A stretch of DNA of 64,000 bases, taken from Azolla caroliniana. Taxonomy: Eukaryota > Polypodiophyta. Positions 51,786 to 63,940 of the stretch are shown here, piece by piece. Position 1 is the stretch's first letter. Each line of letters starts with the position of its first letter. The notes beneath the pieces are model-generated. The model worked only from the letters and a program-made list of their open reading frames with translations. It was not told the DNA's origin and searched no databases. The stretch is from assembly GCA_043228905.1 (NCBI GenBank), contig JBHGNT010000001.1, positions 32,488,001 to 32,552,000 of the forward strand. Reading direction: 5' to 3'. A program made the translations under genes and the position numbers.

Positions 51786-52005
51786 TAGAGCTATTGTCAT
51801 TGTAGAAGAGCAATATATGGGTAATGAAATGGAAACTATGTTAGTATCGCATATACTTTGGATTAGAGTTATTGTCATTGTTGTAGAGCAATATATGGTT
51901 AATGAAATTGAAACTAAATCAATATCTCATATCCTTTATATTAGACTTATTGTCATTGTAACAGAGCAATATATGGTTAATGAAATTGAAACTAGATAAA
52001 TATGT
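51786..52005 (+). repeat. 78-bp tandem repeat, about 2.8 units
   Basis: ATTGTCATTGTAG starts units near 51793, 51871 and 51949. As 78 is 26 codons, a frame stays open (EQYMVNEIETKSISHILYIR). The product is not recognised. Confidence 0.85.
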
Positions 52006-54053
52006 CATGGGCCCCATACTTCATTTGATCCTTTTCACGCATGAAATAATATGAAACTAACACAAAGTTTTTATAAAAAAAAAACTAACAATTTTTCACC
52101 AAGACCCTCGAGAACTCAATAAACTTTTTCATCCATGACAACATTGTTTTCTCAAACAACATTAGCAAGTAGTGGTTCAAAAGGAGATCAAAATTATGAT
52201 ATTGAGGGCAAGCTTTGTAGCAGAAGATCATTGGCTTTACATGCACATGGTAGGCATATTGTCCTCCATGTTTTGTTTTGTTGAGAGTTAACTCTAAATA
52301 TAAATTTGATTTAGTCAAACGTTTGAAAAAGAAACTACTATAGTTTAACTCTCACTTGCATTAATCAAAATAATCGAGAATCATTTTGAATTAACAAACT
52401 TGATTTAGATATATTATAGACATTGGACATTAGTGTCATGCTTGAGAATTGCATGACCAGATAACTCGTTTTCCATTTTCATTAGCTCCCTTACATAAAA
52501 GCATATTAGTGCACCTTAATAACATACTAATTCTATCTTCAAGGGTCTCTCTACGCAGGATATGTGTTATGGAATGTTTGGAATAAACCAAGATGGATAT
52601 ATGGCTGTCCAATGTCTCAAATGTATGCTGAAATCATGTCTAAAACATGATGCAACCACATTCACGTGCAATATTCATTGTAGTGGACTACTTGTGAAAT
52701 GGTTTACAAACATTGGCTTGAGAGGGCAACGCTATTATTTTTGCTCTTTCACTATCAAAATTTCATTCTAGCTAACTCATATCTTCTTCGTGGTTTGTTA
52801 ACAATACCTTTTAATCGCGATGTTATTTTTTTTCACTTTTTGTATTGTGGAAAAAACATAACATATTCAATGTAGTGAAGTCAAACATCAAACAATGGGT
52901 CACATTTCTATCATATCGTCTTTGTTGCAAAGTTGAAGTTCGACCATTGCACATCATGTATGTATGTACAAACCAGATACTCAATAAGATGTTGATAAGG
53001 GTGTAGCTAAATCATCAATCATGTATAATGAAGGGTGAAGCTTGATAATCAATCATATGGTGATAATGTTGCAATAAGAGAACCAATCAGATTTGATTTG
53101 AGAATCCTTAGAGCTTAGACTAATGCAATCAAATTTCTCAAACAATTTGAAATTAGGCTTCAATAGTCGCACATCGGAACAAGAAGCTACTTGTTTGCTC
53201 AATTTTTGTATTTGCATACTTGAGCATGTTGTCAAGTTTGTTGTCTTGAGCAAAGTTTAATAATGTAAGAAATACTTGTTCCATTTGTCACGAACATAGG
53301 ATCAAAATGATAGAAAGCTAAAAAATCATTTACAAGCTATGAACTTACAAATAAAACCTATAGTTGACGTGTAACATAGAACATTGGGCACCATATCTAG
53401 GTACAAAAAGAGAGCTCAATGGATTGTGTGCCATGTTCTAAAGGATAAAGCAATTGACTTCATGTAAGCGGATGTTATGGAATCAAGCATTTCCTAGTTT
53501 CCCCACCATGCGCCAAGGTGTACTAATTTGTCGAAAGCATATTCTAATGTAAACATTATAGTGAGAGCCTAGAGGAATTTCAGTAATATCTGATTCTGAC
53601 CAAGTTAGTTAGCTAGTTAGAAAAAAACTTGAAGTAATGCTATTTAAATTTGTCAATTTTATGATTGGAAGTTGAGGAGCACATTAATGGATTGTCAACA
53701 TTGAGAGGTGGCATTTATTGCACATCTCCCACTGGTATTGACAATTGGCACAAAACCTTTTTCTCATGACATTAAGTGAAGAGAGACCTTTTTGGAGCCT
53801 AGTTGCTATATGAATATCTAGATTCCATACTAATCTCTCCATTTGTGTAACCCACTTATAACTCTCCCTAAACTCTTAAGCTCTAATTGTCTTATTTGTT
53901 CTCCATTGGAGAGCATAGTTCAAATTAATTTGTCTACACTCTTTTAAGTCTTGTTTTTTCATAAAATGCACTACAATAGAAGGGACATTGTAAGAGTACA
54001 ATAGATAGGACCATCTTTACGTATAGGAGTACAATACAAAATGTAGTCATCAT
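52006..54053. other. AT-rich DNA without clear genes
   Basis: Only short ORFs. A piece at 52562-52771 (YMAVQCLKCMLKSCLKHDATTFTC) vaguely resembles a PPR unit. Confidence 0.45.
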
Positions 54054-54071
54054 AAGAGGGCTTCCACATGA

Positions 54072-55304
54072 TCTAATGTCTTGATTGGAGCAAGAGCTTA
54101 TACATCTCATGAATCCTTCTTGGCATATATAATAGTTTCGGAGGGAAAATTGCAATGGGTGTTTATGGAGGATGATCTTCAGAATTTAGTGGAATGGAAG
54201 CCTATTAGGGTGGTAGCAAAAACAGGGAAAGTATGTATTATTGATCCTCACCCTGAAAAAGTAAACCCTTTCTAGGATATTTGGGTTTGTGATAGTAAGC
54301 CCTTATTGGAGTTAGAGTGGGATCCGACAGAATGATGGTGGAAGATGCTAATGGTAAGATGGTTGCACTCTTTGACTACTCTGTAAAATTAGGTAGGGAA
54401 TTCCAATGAAGGAGGAATCCAATTATGCCGGCTACAACTAATGTATGGTTAAATAATAATATTCCTATGCATTAAGTATTGGCATTTTGGAAATGTTTGT
54501 GGGCTCTACATATTCCTCGCAAAATCATTACATTTAGATGGTTATGTGTCCACAATGCACTTCCAGTCTTGGAATGGATACATAGGGAAGAGGGAACGAA
54601 AACTTGTTGTTTTTGTGGGCTTCACTTGGAATCATGCAACATGTCTTATGGAATTGTATGGCCACATGTTTTGTTTGGAAACGTATGTTGCGCCTCATTG
54701 ATGTTGCATATGGAGCTAATGTGATTACATGGGGAAATGTCTTTTTGATGGACGTAAATGTGGATAAGCATAATTATGAAAGGGAAAATATATTATTTAC
54801 CCTTCAAACTAGGGGAAGGCAAGTTAAGGACATTCCATACTCAAGCTCAAATCGGTTGAATGTGGATGCTACAGTATGGGCTACGATATCATCGGTGGTT
54901 CTATGGAATATTTGGATATTTCGATGCAAAAATGTGTTTCAGCAAATAAAGCGAAATCTTGTTCATTGTGTGAATGAAATTTGGTCGATGCTTATCTCAA
55001 TTTTAAAAGGTCAATATGACTCCTTCACAAGTAATGAAGATATGATTTTTATGAAACAACAATCCTTTAAAGGCAAATGGAAGGATTTGTTAGTTTTTGT
55101 GCAGAGAAATGACAAAATGGATTGGCAATATGTACCCCCACGATGGTTGTTTCCTACATAGGTGGAGGTTGGTGTCAAGTATGACATAATGGGGGATATC
55201 TTACCCACCACTACATTTTATTATTATATGTCTCGTATATGCTTTTTGGATTGGTAATGAAAACTATGGTGTAGTTTTAAAAATAAATAAATAATAATAA
55301 TAAA
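54072..55304 (+). mobile_element. LINE 3, 5'-truncated
   Basis: Flanked by AAGAGGGCTTCCACATGA (54054-54071 and about 55305-55322). It ends in an (AATA)n-type tail. It encodes only the LINE C-terminus: VVAKTGKVCIIDPHP, then IPRKIITFRWLCVHNALPV with a Cys-rich zf-RVT-like patch, and ends YVPPRWLFPT. It has stops and frame breaks. Confidence 0.85.
54604..55161 (+). pseudogene. LINE 3 C-terminal ORF fragment
   Basis: A 185-codon open stretch including SVVLWNIWIFRCKNVFQQ and WQYVPPRWLFPT, matching the ends of LINE 1 and LINE 2. It lacks endonuclease and RT. Confidence 0.75.
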
Positions 55305-55432
55305 AGAGGGCTTCCACATGACATCATCTTATAGTTATTGTTCTACTTGTTTCATATATAACATCATCTATTTGATCATATGCTTATACTATCCTTTGTA
55401 TCGAAATAGAAGTGAGATTAAATGTCTCCTTA

Positions 55433-55892
55433 TGTTACGAGCATGACCATATAATATCCTGTGGTGAGAATTTACCGTAGTATTCTATACGCGTGGATAA
55501 GTGTGAGGGCTAAACGAGAGTGTAAAGAAGGGGAGGTTTACTTTTAATCCTCAAGATTGAGACAACCCATTGGGCCAAGTGTGAACTTGCATGGGGGCCT
55601 TGGGTATCGCTATAAATAAGAGACCTAGCTACCCTCATTTCATGATCTTTTGACTACGTCGAGACTTTGTTTCATGGTAGTTCAACTCTTGTAGTGAGCG
55701 CGCTAGCACCAGGTACGACTCGACACCACGACAGTGGTATGGGACGCCGATCGAGGCTTGAGTCCGTCTCGATCCCTTCACTCGTGGGTGGTCGGGTGGA
55801 TCGACACCCTTCTTTCTCTCTCCCCCTTCTATCTATCTATCTATCATTCTTTTCTCCTTATCATATGCTTACATTAGATCATATCTCTAATA
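55433..55892 (+). repeat. 5' LTR of G2
   Basis: 460 bp, starting TGTTACGAGC and ending CTCTAATA. TATAAATA is at 55611-55618. A (CTAT)n run near the end is shorter than in the 3' LTR. Confidence 0.9.
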
Positions 55893-56139
55893 GTTGGTTT
55901 CAGAGCTCATGTTCTAATGTTTCTTTTGTTGTCTATTGTCTTCTTGATTGATGGTGATCGATCGATGTGTGGCCGGCCTTGATCCAAACAACGATCAACA
56001 AAGGAACTTCGGTAATCTTTCTTGTTTTTTTTCTATTTTTCCTTCTCCCTTGTAATCATGTATATGGTCATACGTAAAAAAAAATTCATTAGTTCAATGA
56101 TGTTGTAGTGGTAATTAATTGGTTATATAAAACATTTAA

Positions 56140-56420
56140 ATATGTGCACGAGGTCTATACCTTATTTGACATATATTTAATATGTGATTAGTGTCGTATG
56201 TGTACGAGGTTAATACCTCAATTACGTATTACGTTCACAAACATATGTTATGTTTGTGTATGAGGTCATTACCTTGATTTGTATGTAAATGATATGTGTT
56301 TGGTATCATATGCATATGAGGTCAATACCTCAATTGCATATTACGATTAACCCTTATTTTTAGATGTTTCGTGTGCGTAGAGAGTATATGCCTCGATTAC
56401 GTATCTCGATTACATCATTT
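56140..56420 (+). repeat. Diverged tandem units in the G2 leader
   Basis: ACGAGGT...ATACCTCAATTACGTATTA-like units recur about every 70-90 bases in the untranslated leader before gag. Confidence 0.55.
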
Positions 56421-56736
56421 TTGGCTATTTTATATTACGATTTCTTTTATATATGCATATGTGGTTACGTGTATACGTATTTGATCGTATATATGTGATA
56501 ATATACATATGTGTATATAAGTTATTACGTGATTTCAATATCGAATGTTTTCCTTTTCGGGGAAAGGATCTTGGTGGCGTTGTCATCATCCCTTTTTCAA
56601 CAAATTTTTATTGTTGACATCCTCGTTGGTGACTTCGATTTCGTTACGTAATGAAACAATCTTAGCCACAATGGTGTTGAGAACATAGGGCTTGACCCAC
56701 TTGATGTGAGGTTGCTCTTATGACACACATATCCAA

Positions 56737-57040
56737 CATCCCTCCCTCATTACATGGATACGATGCCACCATGAGATCATTCTTACGAAAGGCATTCATA
56801 ATGACGTAACCATGTGACGGGCCACATGGGCCTACTACGAAAAGAGGGCTCATTTGGCTTGACCATTAGGTTGCACTTTGGCGTTTGCCATCCCTCCCTC
56901 ATTACATGGATACGATGCCACCATGAGACCATTCTTACGAAAGGCATTCATAATGACGTAACCATGTGACGGGCCACATGGGCCTACTACGAAAAGAGGG
57001 CTCATTTGGCTTGACCATTAGGTTGCACTTTGGCGTTTGC
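56737..57040 (+). repeat. 152-bp tandem duplication in the G2 leader
   Basis: 56737-56888 and 56889-57040 are the same except for one base (GAGATCATT against GAGACCATT). Confidence 0.95.
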
Positions 57041-57689
57041 CATCGTAATTACAAGACTTGAGGTTAGGTAACGTACCAACAAAGTTTGTGGTAAACGAGG
57101 GGGAAATAAGGACTCTTGACATATATGTTTCTTTTAAAAAAACATATATGGGTATATCTCTTATACACATATCACTTATACGCAATATTAAATATTCAAG
57201 AAGAGCAACCTACTTGGTTGGCTAAACTGTTTAATACATTTGTTCTCAAGGTCTTGAGCTCAAATATGACCAAGACCATACAACACATGTTTAGACTTGA
57301 GGTCTAAGTGCACTTTGGGGTCCTCGTAATGGAACTTAAACAGCCGAAACCAAATATGTGGGAACCGAAACATAGTTTATTGTTAACATTTTTTTCGTGT
57401 ATAAACTATTCATGACGCGAACATACATGGTTGAGCCTCGGGGAGCCGCCGTGAAAAAATCAATATAGAGGTCAGGAAAAGACATTAATTTGTCACCCCC
57501 ATGGTTTTTAAAACACCTTTGTGTTACCATAGAAACCTGATCTTCAACCTCATCTCATACGTCTAGAGGGGTATTGACGTGAGATCATGATATCGATTAA
57601 TGTTTGCCCATGATATGTTTACTTCACGACATGATGTTATGACTACCTGTCTGACCTTATCCTATTTCTTTGCCAGAAATAATCATTCA

Positions 57690-58514
57690 ATGGCTCAAAA
57701 TAACGACCCGATGTCATCCGCTCAAGCGGAAGGAACTCAAGGAAATCCTCCTGGACAAATGTCCATTGAGATGTATTTTTCACAAATAAGCGAATACCTT
57801 AGTTTCACCGCTCAACAGATGACCAAACATTGGCAATTTCAAAGTGCTCTTGAGGCACATGTCATTAGTTTACAACGTGAGACTAATAGACCTGATGAGG
57901 GACAGGGTGAACCATTGTTTGTCGTTAAGCCATTTACGGGAGAAAAAAAGGAAAGAACCGAAGAAGCAATCTACACGTGGTTGGGCCGATGGGAGTTTCA
58001 TTTTGAGCTCTATCCCACGCCAGATAGTACAAAGATTATATATGTCGGCCGAGAACTAGGGGGTAAGGCCGACACCTGGTGGCGTGGGCTCCGAACTTTG
58101 GGGAAATTGCCCGATACCTGGACAGATTTTGTCACAATTTTTAAGGGCCAATTTCTGCAACCTCCCTCTCGAACTGAGGCAGCACAAGCTTTAATGAACC
58201 TCTCTAGCAGGAAGTTTTCATTGCTAAAAGACTATGTTCACCATGCTACAACCCAAATCCAAAAATCGGGTCTAGAAGGGGACAACTGGTTAATAGCTTG
58301 TTTTGTCAATGGCATCCCCAATTCGGACTATCACTGGATAGTGCACGATAAGGATCCAAAATCCTTCGAAGAGGTTGTTGAAATAGTTCTTCGCTATCAA
58401 CACACGTCGAAGAAGGACCACAACAAACCCAACGAAGCGTCCGGGACTAATAAGTCGCAATTTGCTAGGAAACGCAAGACACCCAACGAATTCATGGATC
58501 ACAATTGTAAGTGA
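57690..58514 (+). pseudogene. G2 Gag (capsid), truncated by stops
   Basis: The open frame is 57600-58514, and the probable start is the ATG at 57690 (MAQNNDPMSS). The Retrotrans_gag core is clear (PFTGEKKE...WWRGLRTL...FKGQFLQPPS). The TGA at 58512-58514 precedes the zinc knuckle, whose second Cys position is also a stop (near 58537; CVF then KNKGHSKEQC). Gag and pol were probably one frame. Confidence 0.82.
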
Positions 58515-58619
58515 CAACATCCTTTTTGTGTATTTTGAAAAAACAAGGGTCATTCAAAAGAGCAATGTCGAAAGCGGAAAGAGCACGAAAGCAAAGCTAA
58601 AGTTGTAGACCATAAAGGT

Positions 58620-59580
58620 CAAATTCCTAATGTCCTTCAGGTCTATACACATCATTTAAGTAATTGTCAATGTTCTTTCCCTCACTATGTATTAGGTCCC
58701 AATGATTTACTACGTACAAACGGGTATATCAATGGATCTCCCGTACAATTTTTGTTTGATTCGGGAAGCTCACACAACTTTGAATGATCGTTTGGTTCAG
58801 ATGTGGGGAATCCAACCCACTGTAAGTTATCACACCTATACGGTGCACTTGGTTGATGGAAGAGTACAATACATCAATGGGGCGATTCATTCATTAGGAA
58901 TTTCTATTGATACTTATGTAGAGGATGTAGACTTCCATGTAATGAATCTTTGTACCACTGATGTAATATTGGGTTATCCCTGGTTTTATAAGAAAAACTC
59001 TTCTTTATCTATTGATTGGGTTCATAATTCAATAACTTTTGTACTGAACGATTGTACTCATTTTATTCAATGTATAAAAAAACAATCCCTCTCGATTGTT
59101 TCCTCTCCATCAATATCTGAGTTGTCTTGTTCTACTCTATTTTATTGTGTACTTGATCCAAACATTCATGTTTACAATATCGATACTATCTCGGTTCAAT
59201 TAACATATTTTGAACAACAACAACTTGATGAAATCTTAAATGATTTTCGTGATGTTTTTTCGAGTGAACTACCAGATGGGTTACCTCCTAAACGTAATAT
59301 AGACCATCGTATAGATATTGTACATGGCGTTGCACCAATAAGTATACCTCCTTATTGCTTTAGTCGATCCGAAGAGGATGAGGTATCTAAGCAACTCAAG
59401 GAACATTTACGAATGGGTTATATACGTTATAGTAAATCTCCATGGTGTGCACCAGTTCTCTTGGTTAAAAAGAAAGAGGGCACATGGCGTATGTGTATTA
59501 ATTACCAACGCTTGAATAAAGTGACGATCAAGAATTCGTATCCATTGCCTCGGGCTGATGATCTAATTGACCGTCTCTAG
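58620..59580 (+). pseudogene. G2 protease and start of RT, broken
   Basis: The protease motif [10 protein letters not shown] (58752-58781) is in the gag frame. A frameshift just after it moves homology ([10 protein letters not shown]) to the ORF ending at 59580. That ORF carries the rest of the protease (DVILGYPW) and the RT start ([20 protein letters not shown]). It stops at TAG 59578-59580. Confidence 0.82.
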
Positions 59581-60788
59581 GGAGCTCAGTATTTTATGAA
59601 ACTTGATCTCCGTACTGGCTACCATCAAATTCATATAAGTGAGGACGATGTTCCTAAAACGACATTTCGTACGCGCTATGGCCATTATGAGTTTTTTGTA
59701 TGCCTTTTGGTTTGACCAATGCTCCGGCTACATTTCAACAAGAAATGAATGACGTTTTCCGAGAACAACTTGGAAAATTTGTCGTTATTTTCTTGGATGA
59801 TATTTTAGTTTATAGGCGTACATTACAAGAACATGCTAAACATGTCCGCTTTGTTTTACAAACATTGCGTGACAAACAATTTTATGCGAAGATCTCAAAA
59901 TGTGAGTTCTTCAAGAAATCAATTACTTATCTTGGACATCTCATAACCGAATGAGGAGTTGAAATTGATCCTACTCGCATCGAGAAAATCAAGCTTTGGC
60001 CCACTCTTCGGAATATTCGAGAAGTTCAATCATTCCTTGGTTTTGTCGTGTTTTTGCGAAAATCCCTTTGTAATTACTCCCAATTGACGACGTCGTTTAT
60101 TAATCTTCTAAAAGTTCAAACACGTGCCAAGTCTACAAAACCTATTGTCTGGAATGCTACACTAGACCTCGCCTTTAAGGAACTCAAGGACCTAGTGTGC
60201 AAGGCTCCGTCACTTCTTTTACCCAATCCTTCAAAACCTTTTGAGGTTGAAACCGATGCAAGCGATTATGCTATAGGTGTTGTCTTATATCAAGAAAATA
60301 AACCAATAGCATTCGAGAGTAAGAAACTTGATTCTGCTCAATGTCGGTATACCGTTCAAGAAAAGCAATTATTTGCAGTTATACATGCACTCAAAACATG
60401 GCATCATTATCTTTATGGAAATCACTTTGTGGTAACTACAGACCACGAGCCCTTGAAATATTTTTGTGACCAACAAGACCTGAAAGGTCGTAAGGCACGA
60501 TGGGTTGATCTCATCCAAGACTTTGATTTTTCCATATGATATCGTAAAGGTTCCATGAACACTGTCGTTGATGCAGTAAGTCGCATCCGTGAAGTTAACA
60601 TGCTTAACTTCATTGAAATAACATTAGATCTTTATGATCACCTTCGAGGAAAGTATCTTGATGACAGTTATTTTGTGAAATACTAGGCAAGAGTTGACTC
60701 TGGAATAGACACCACCACATCCTCGAAGGAATACTTCCACATTCCTAACGGTCTGCTCTACTGTAATGGGAAGGTTTGTATTCCATAT
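59581..60788 (+). pseudogene. G2 RT and RNase H, broken
   Basis: RT continues as [13 protein letters not shown], then, after a frameshift near 59700, [13 protein letters not shown] with the active site [14 protein letters not shown] follows near 59952, then a frameshift near 60050. RNase H (ETDASDYAIGVVLYQ, TTDHEPLKYF) spans about 60150-60536, with stops at 60537 and 60685. Confidence 0.85.
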
Positions 60789-62111
60789 TTGCCTGAGGTC
60801 AAAAAGAGAATTCTTTTTGAATGCCATGATGCACGCTTGGGGCACCCTGGAATACATCGTACACTCATTCTAATCTCCACTCAATTCTATTGGCCTAAGA
60901 TGCGCCTTGACATACATAGCTATGTGATTAAATGTCACCAATGTCAGGTTAACAAATCCGAGCGACTTAAAGCCGCGAGACTTTTACATCCCTTGCACAT
61001 TCCCAATAATAAGTGGGAAAGTATATCCATGGATTTTATTGTTAGCCTTCCTCGCACCCAAAAAGGCCATGATGCCATCTGGGTTGTGGTTGATAGACTA
61101 ACTAAAATGGCCAGATTTATTGCTACTAAAACCACGGTAACAACTCTTGAATTGGGTTACCAATTCATTGACGAGTTATTTCATTTTTATGGGTTACCGA
61201 TGGATATTGTGAGTGATCGAGATCCAAAGTTTACTAGTGACTTCTGGACGCAAGTCTTCAAGAAGTTAGAAACTACATTGAGCATGAGCTCCACGGATCA
61301 TCCTCAATCCGATGGACAAGCAGAACGAGTAAATCAAATTATTGAGGACATGCTTCGAGCATATGTTGGTACAAAACCAACAACATGGGAACTTTATCTC
61401 CCAATTTTGGAGTTTTCTTATAATAGCTCCAAGCATACATCGACGAGATATAGTCCTTTTATGTTGATGTATAGTTTTCAGCCACGAGCCCCGATTGATG
61501 TAAATATACATCATGATGAGTTGCGAAGTATGCAAAACTTTATTTGGGATATGCAAGATATGTTGCATATTGCACGAGATAATATAAAAACTGCTCAAGA
61601 TAGAGCACATTTTTATGTCGATCATCATAGGCAACCTCGTGTATTCAACCCTGGACAGAAGGTATTTTTACGTGTACCTCACAATTCTAAGGCATTGTCT
61701 AAGGGTAAGTGTGCTAAGTTAGCCCCACGGTTTTGTGGACCTTTTACAGTCCTCAAACGCATTGGGTCATTAGCCTATCGTCTCGCTCTTCCCGATGGCG
61801 TTGAAATTCATCCAGTTTTTCATGTGAGTCGTCTAAAAGAACTTCTAGGTTCTGGTGACAATACAGTTACAACTGAAACTCTGGTTACTTCTGAAAAATT
61901 ATCTTCTAAACCACATGTACCAGAAAGAATTCTCGATGTTAAAACAAAAAAAATACGTACTAAAGAAATCCGAGAATTTAAAATAAAATGGATGGATAAA
62001 TCAATAAAAGATGCCACATGGGAACGCGTAAATTCTCTCAGAACTAACTTCCCTAACTTTCCATTGCAAGAGTGCAATGTTTTAAAGAGGGGGAGTATGT
62101 TACGGGCATGA
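60789..62111 (+). CDS. G2 integrase with chromodomain (open fragment)
   Basis: A 440-codon uninterrupted piece of pol. It has the HHCC finger (H19, H23, C49, C52), catalytic D82 (MDFIVSLP), D143 (VSDRDPKF) and E179 (DGQAERVN), a GPF-type segment (RFCGPFTVLKRIG), and a C-terminal chromodomain from about residue 375 (ERILDVKTKKIRTKEIREFK...ATWER). Chromodomains target insertion to marked chromatin. It is not expressed as a full polyprotein here because upstream pol is broken. Confidence 0.88.
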   Translation: MPEVKKRILFECHDARLGHPGIHRTLILISTQFYWPKMRLDIHSYVIKCHQCQVNKSERLKAARLLHPLHIPNNKWESISMDFIVSLPRTQKGHDAIWVVVDRLTKMARFIATKTTVTTLELGYQFIDELFHFYGLPMDIVSDRDPKFTSDFWTQVFKKLETTLSMSSTDHPQSDGQAERVNQIIEDMLRAYVGTKPTTWELYLPILEFSYNSSKHTSTRYSPFMLMYSFQPRAPIDVNIHHDELRSMQNFIWDMQDMLHIARDNIKTAQDRAHFYVDHHRQPRVFNPGQKVFLRVPHNSKALSKGKCAKLAPRFCGPFTVLKRIGSLAYRLALPDGVEIHPVFHVSRLKELLGSGDNTVTTETLVTSEKLSSKPHVPERILDVKTKKIRTKEIREFKIKWMDKSIKDATWERVNSLRTNFPNFPLQECNVLKRGSMLRA

Positions 62112-62568
62112 CCATATAATATCCCGTGGTGAGAATTTACCGTAGTATTCTATACACGTGGATAAGTGTGAGGGTTAAACGAGAGTGTAAAGAAGGGGAG
62201 GTTTACTTTTAATCCTCAAGATTGAGACAACCCATTAGGCCAAGTGTGAACTTGCCTGGGGGCCTTGGGTATCGCTATAAATAAGAGGCCTAACTACCCT
62301 CATTTCATGATCTTTTGACTACGTTGAGACTCTGTTTCGTGGTGGTTCAACTCTTGTAGCAAGTGCGCTAACACCAGGTACAGCTCGACGCCACGACGGT
62401 GGTATGGGATGCCAATCGAGGCTCAAGTCCGTCTCAATCCCTTCGCTCGGGAGTGGTCGGGTGGATCAGCACCCCCCTTCTTTCTCTCTCTCCCTTCTAT
62501 CTATCTATCTATCTATCTATCATTCTTTTCTCCTTATCATACGCTTACATTAGATCATATCTCTAATA
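62098..62568 (+). repeat. 3' LTR of G2
   Basis: 471 bp, starting TGTTACGGGC. It differs from the 5' LTR at scattered sites and by extra CTAT units. Confidence 0.9.
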
Positions 62569-62633
62569 CCTTTTGTTTTCTCTATGTACAATTTTCAAGC
62601 AATATACTAAGGTGCACGTTTCTTTTTTTTTAA

Positions 62634-63766
62634 AAGGGCTTCCACATATTTTGGTGAAGTTAAGAGTGAATTGTGGCTAATGGAGAGATTGTATGGGATC
62701 AAACCTGCAAGCTCCAAACCATGAGCTCAAAAGTGGATGCATCCAGAGACACTTGGCTCGTAAATGGTGAAAGGAACTAACACACAACGAGTCACAATAA
62801 TTGGTTCCATCAAAGTTGTGGGATGTGTTTTTTCATGATGGGGGAACAACTATATATGTCTAACTAATGGAAACAAATCAATATGTATGCAAACTCTATA
62901 TAGTGGGACAAAGTGCTTGGAAGGTGTACTTTTGGTCCGCAAATCCATAGGAATATAACTTTTTAAGGTTAGTACATGTTGGTTTAGTTTTTTTGCTATT
63001 TAGGCGAAAATTTCCATAAAAACATTGGCCATGCGCTTAGGTTCATGGAGTGAGGAAGAAATATATTTGAGTTGACTACATTAGTCATTAATGAGTGGCA
63101 TAGAGGCTTTGGGCACTTGAGTTTTTCCTAAAATTGTGGAAGATGCATGAAGATAAATTGATAGAATTCTTTCTCTAGCCAAACTCTACGACCATGTGTA
63201 ACAATCTCAATAGGATTATTAAATATTTGCAAATAAGCACTTGGAGCTTATGGAGAGAATTGAATTCCACAGAGACACCTACAAAACCCAAACTTATTCA
63301 CGTCATTACATTAGGAAGGGGATGGCATAATGATCCTATATGCAAAAGATCTCCTGAAATAATCTAACTCGTAACATCATATATTCAGGTCAAATATATA
63401 TATGCCAAGGTAATGGAAACTATGGTCTAGTTTTGTTTATATATATATGCCAAGGTATTGAACAAGTGATAAAAATAATTAATTCCAAGATATTGAAGAT
63501 AATTCTCATTTTTAGATGACAAAGATGTGACAAAGATGGATGATGTAAAAGGATGTTGAAGTAGTTTTAGGGAGTGACAGAGAGGCTAGATTATGTTTCA
63601 ATTACTTTTCAAATTTGGGGAGTGGTTTTCTCATTTTTTGGGGAGGATGAGTGGAGACAAACTGTCAAAAGGTATTGTACTAAGATGTATACATTTGATA
63701 GTAGGTTTTATGTATTGCTGGCTATGAGCAAATTGAATGTGGAAAATACAAGATTGTCTTAAGATT
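62634..63766. other. AT-rich DNA without clear genes
   Basis: It begins with GGGCTTCCACAT, the target repeat shared with LINE 3 and LINE 4. No gene was recognised. Confidence 0.5.
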
Positions 63767-63940
63767 AGGGATTGGCAACGGCTCGACTCAAGCCTAAACC
63801 GTTTGGCTTAGCCGGCTTGAAACGGCTTGGCGGCTCGGCTCGGCTCGGTTTAGGCTTGAACTTGCCTTAACGGTTTGAGCTCAGCTCAGCTTGGCTTGAG
63901 CCTCGCCAAACCGGCTCAAGCCGGCTAAACCGTTTAATCC
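63767..63940. repeat. GGCTCGG / AAACCGG-rich repeat
   Basis: Many short GGCTCGGCTCGG, GGCTTGA and AAACCGT words in both orientations, followed by a GA-rich run to the window end. It is typical of plant dispersed low-complexity repeats. Confidence 0.6.

Larger units (their letters stand above)
55433..62568 (+). mobile_element. Chromovirus-type Ty3 element G2, complete but decayed
   Basis: LTRs at 55433-55892 and 62098-62568, primer site 55895-55906 (TGGTTTCAGAGC, one mismatch to the initiator tRNA-Met complement) and polypurine tract 62084-62097. The flanks CCTTA (55428-55432) and CCTTT (62569-62573) fit a mutated 5-bp duplication. The order is gag, protease, RT, RNase H, integrase, chromodomain. 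Many stops and frameshifts in pol mean it cannot move by itself. It is less GC-rich than G1. Confidence 0.92.
55323..62633 (+). mobile_element. LINE 4 3' tail, split by chromovirus G2
   Basis: 55323-55432 and 62569-62633 together equal a LINE 3' tail (ATAGAAGTGAGAT...TTTTCTCTATGTACA, as at 44064-44130). It ends in a T-rich/A run and is followed by a third copy of GGGCTTCCACAT. Only about 170 bp of it remain, and G2 occupies 55433-62568. Confidence 0.7.

Noticed and set aside
52562-52771. PPR-like 69-codon ORF
   Set aside because: The similarity is too weak and there is no neighbouring repeat unit.
55433-62568. Endogenous pararetrovirus or virus insertion
   Set aside because: Paired LTRs, PBS, PPT, integrase and a chromodomain show a Ty3 retrotransposon.
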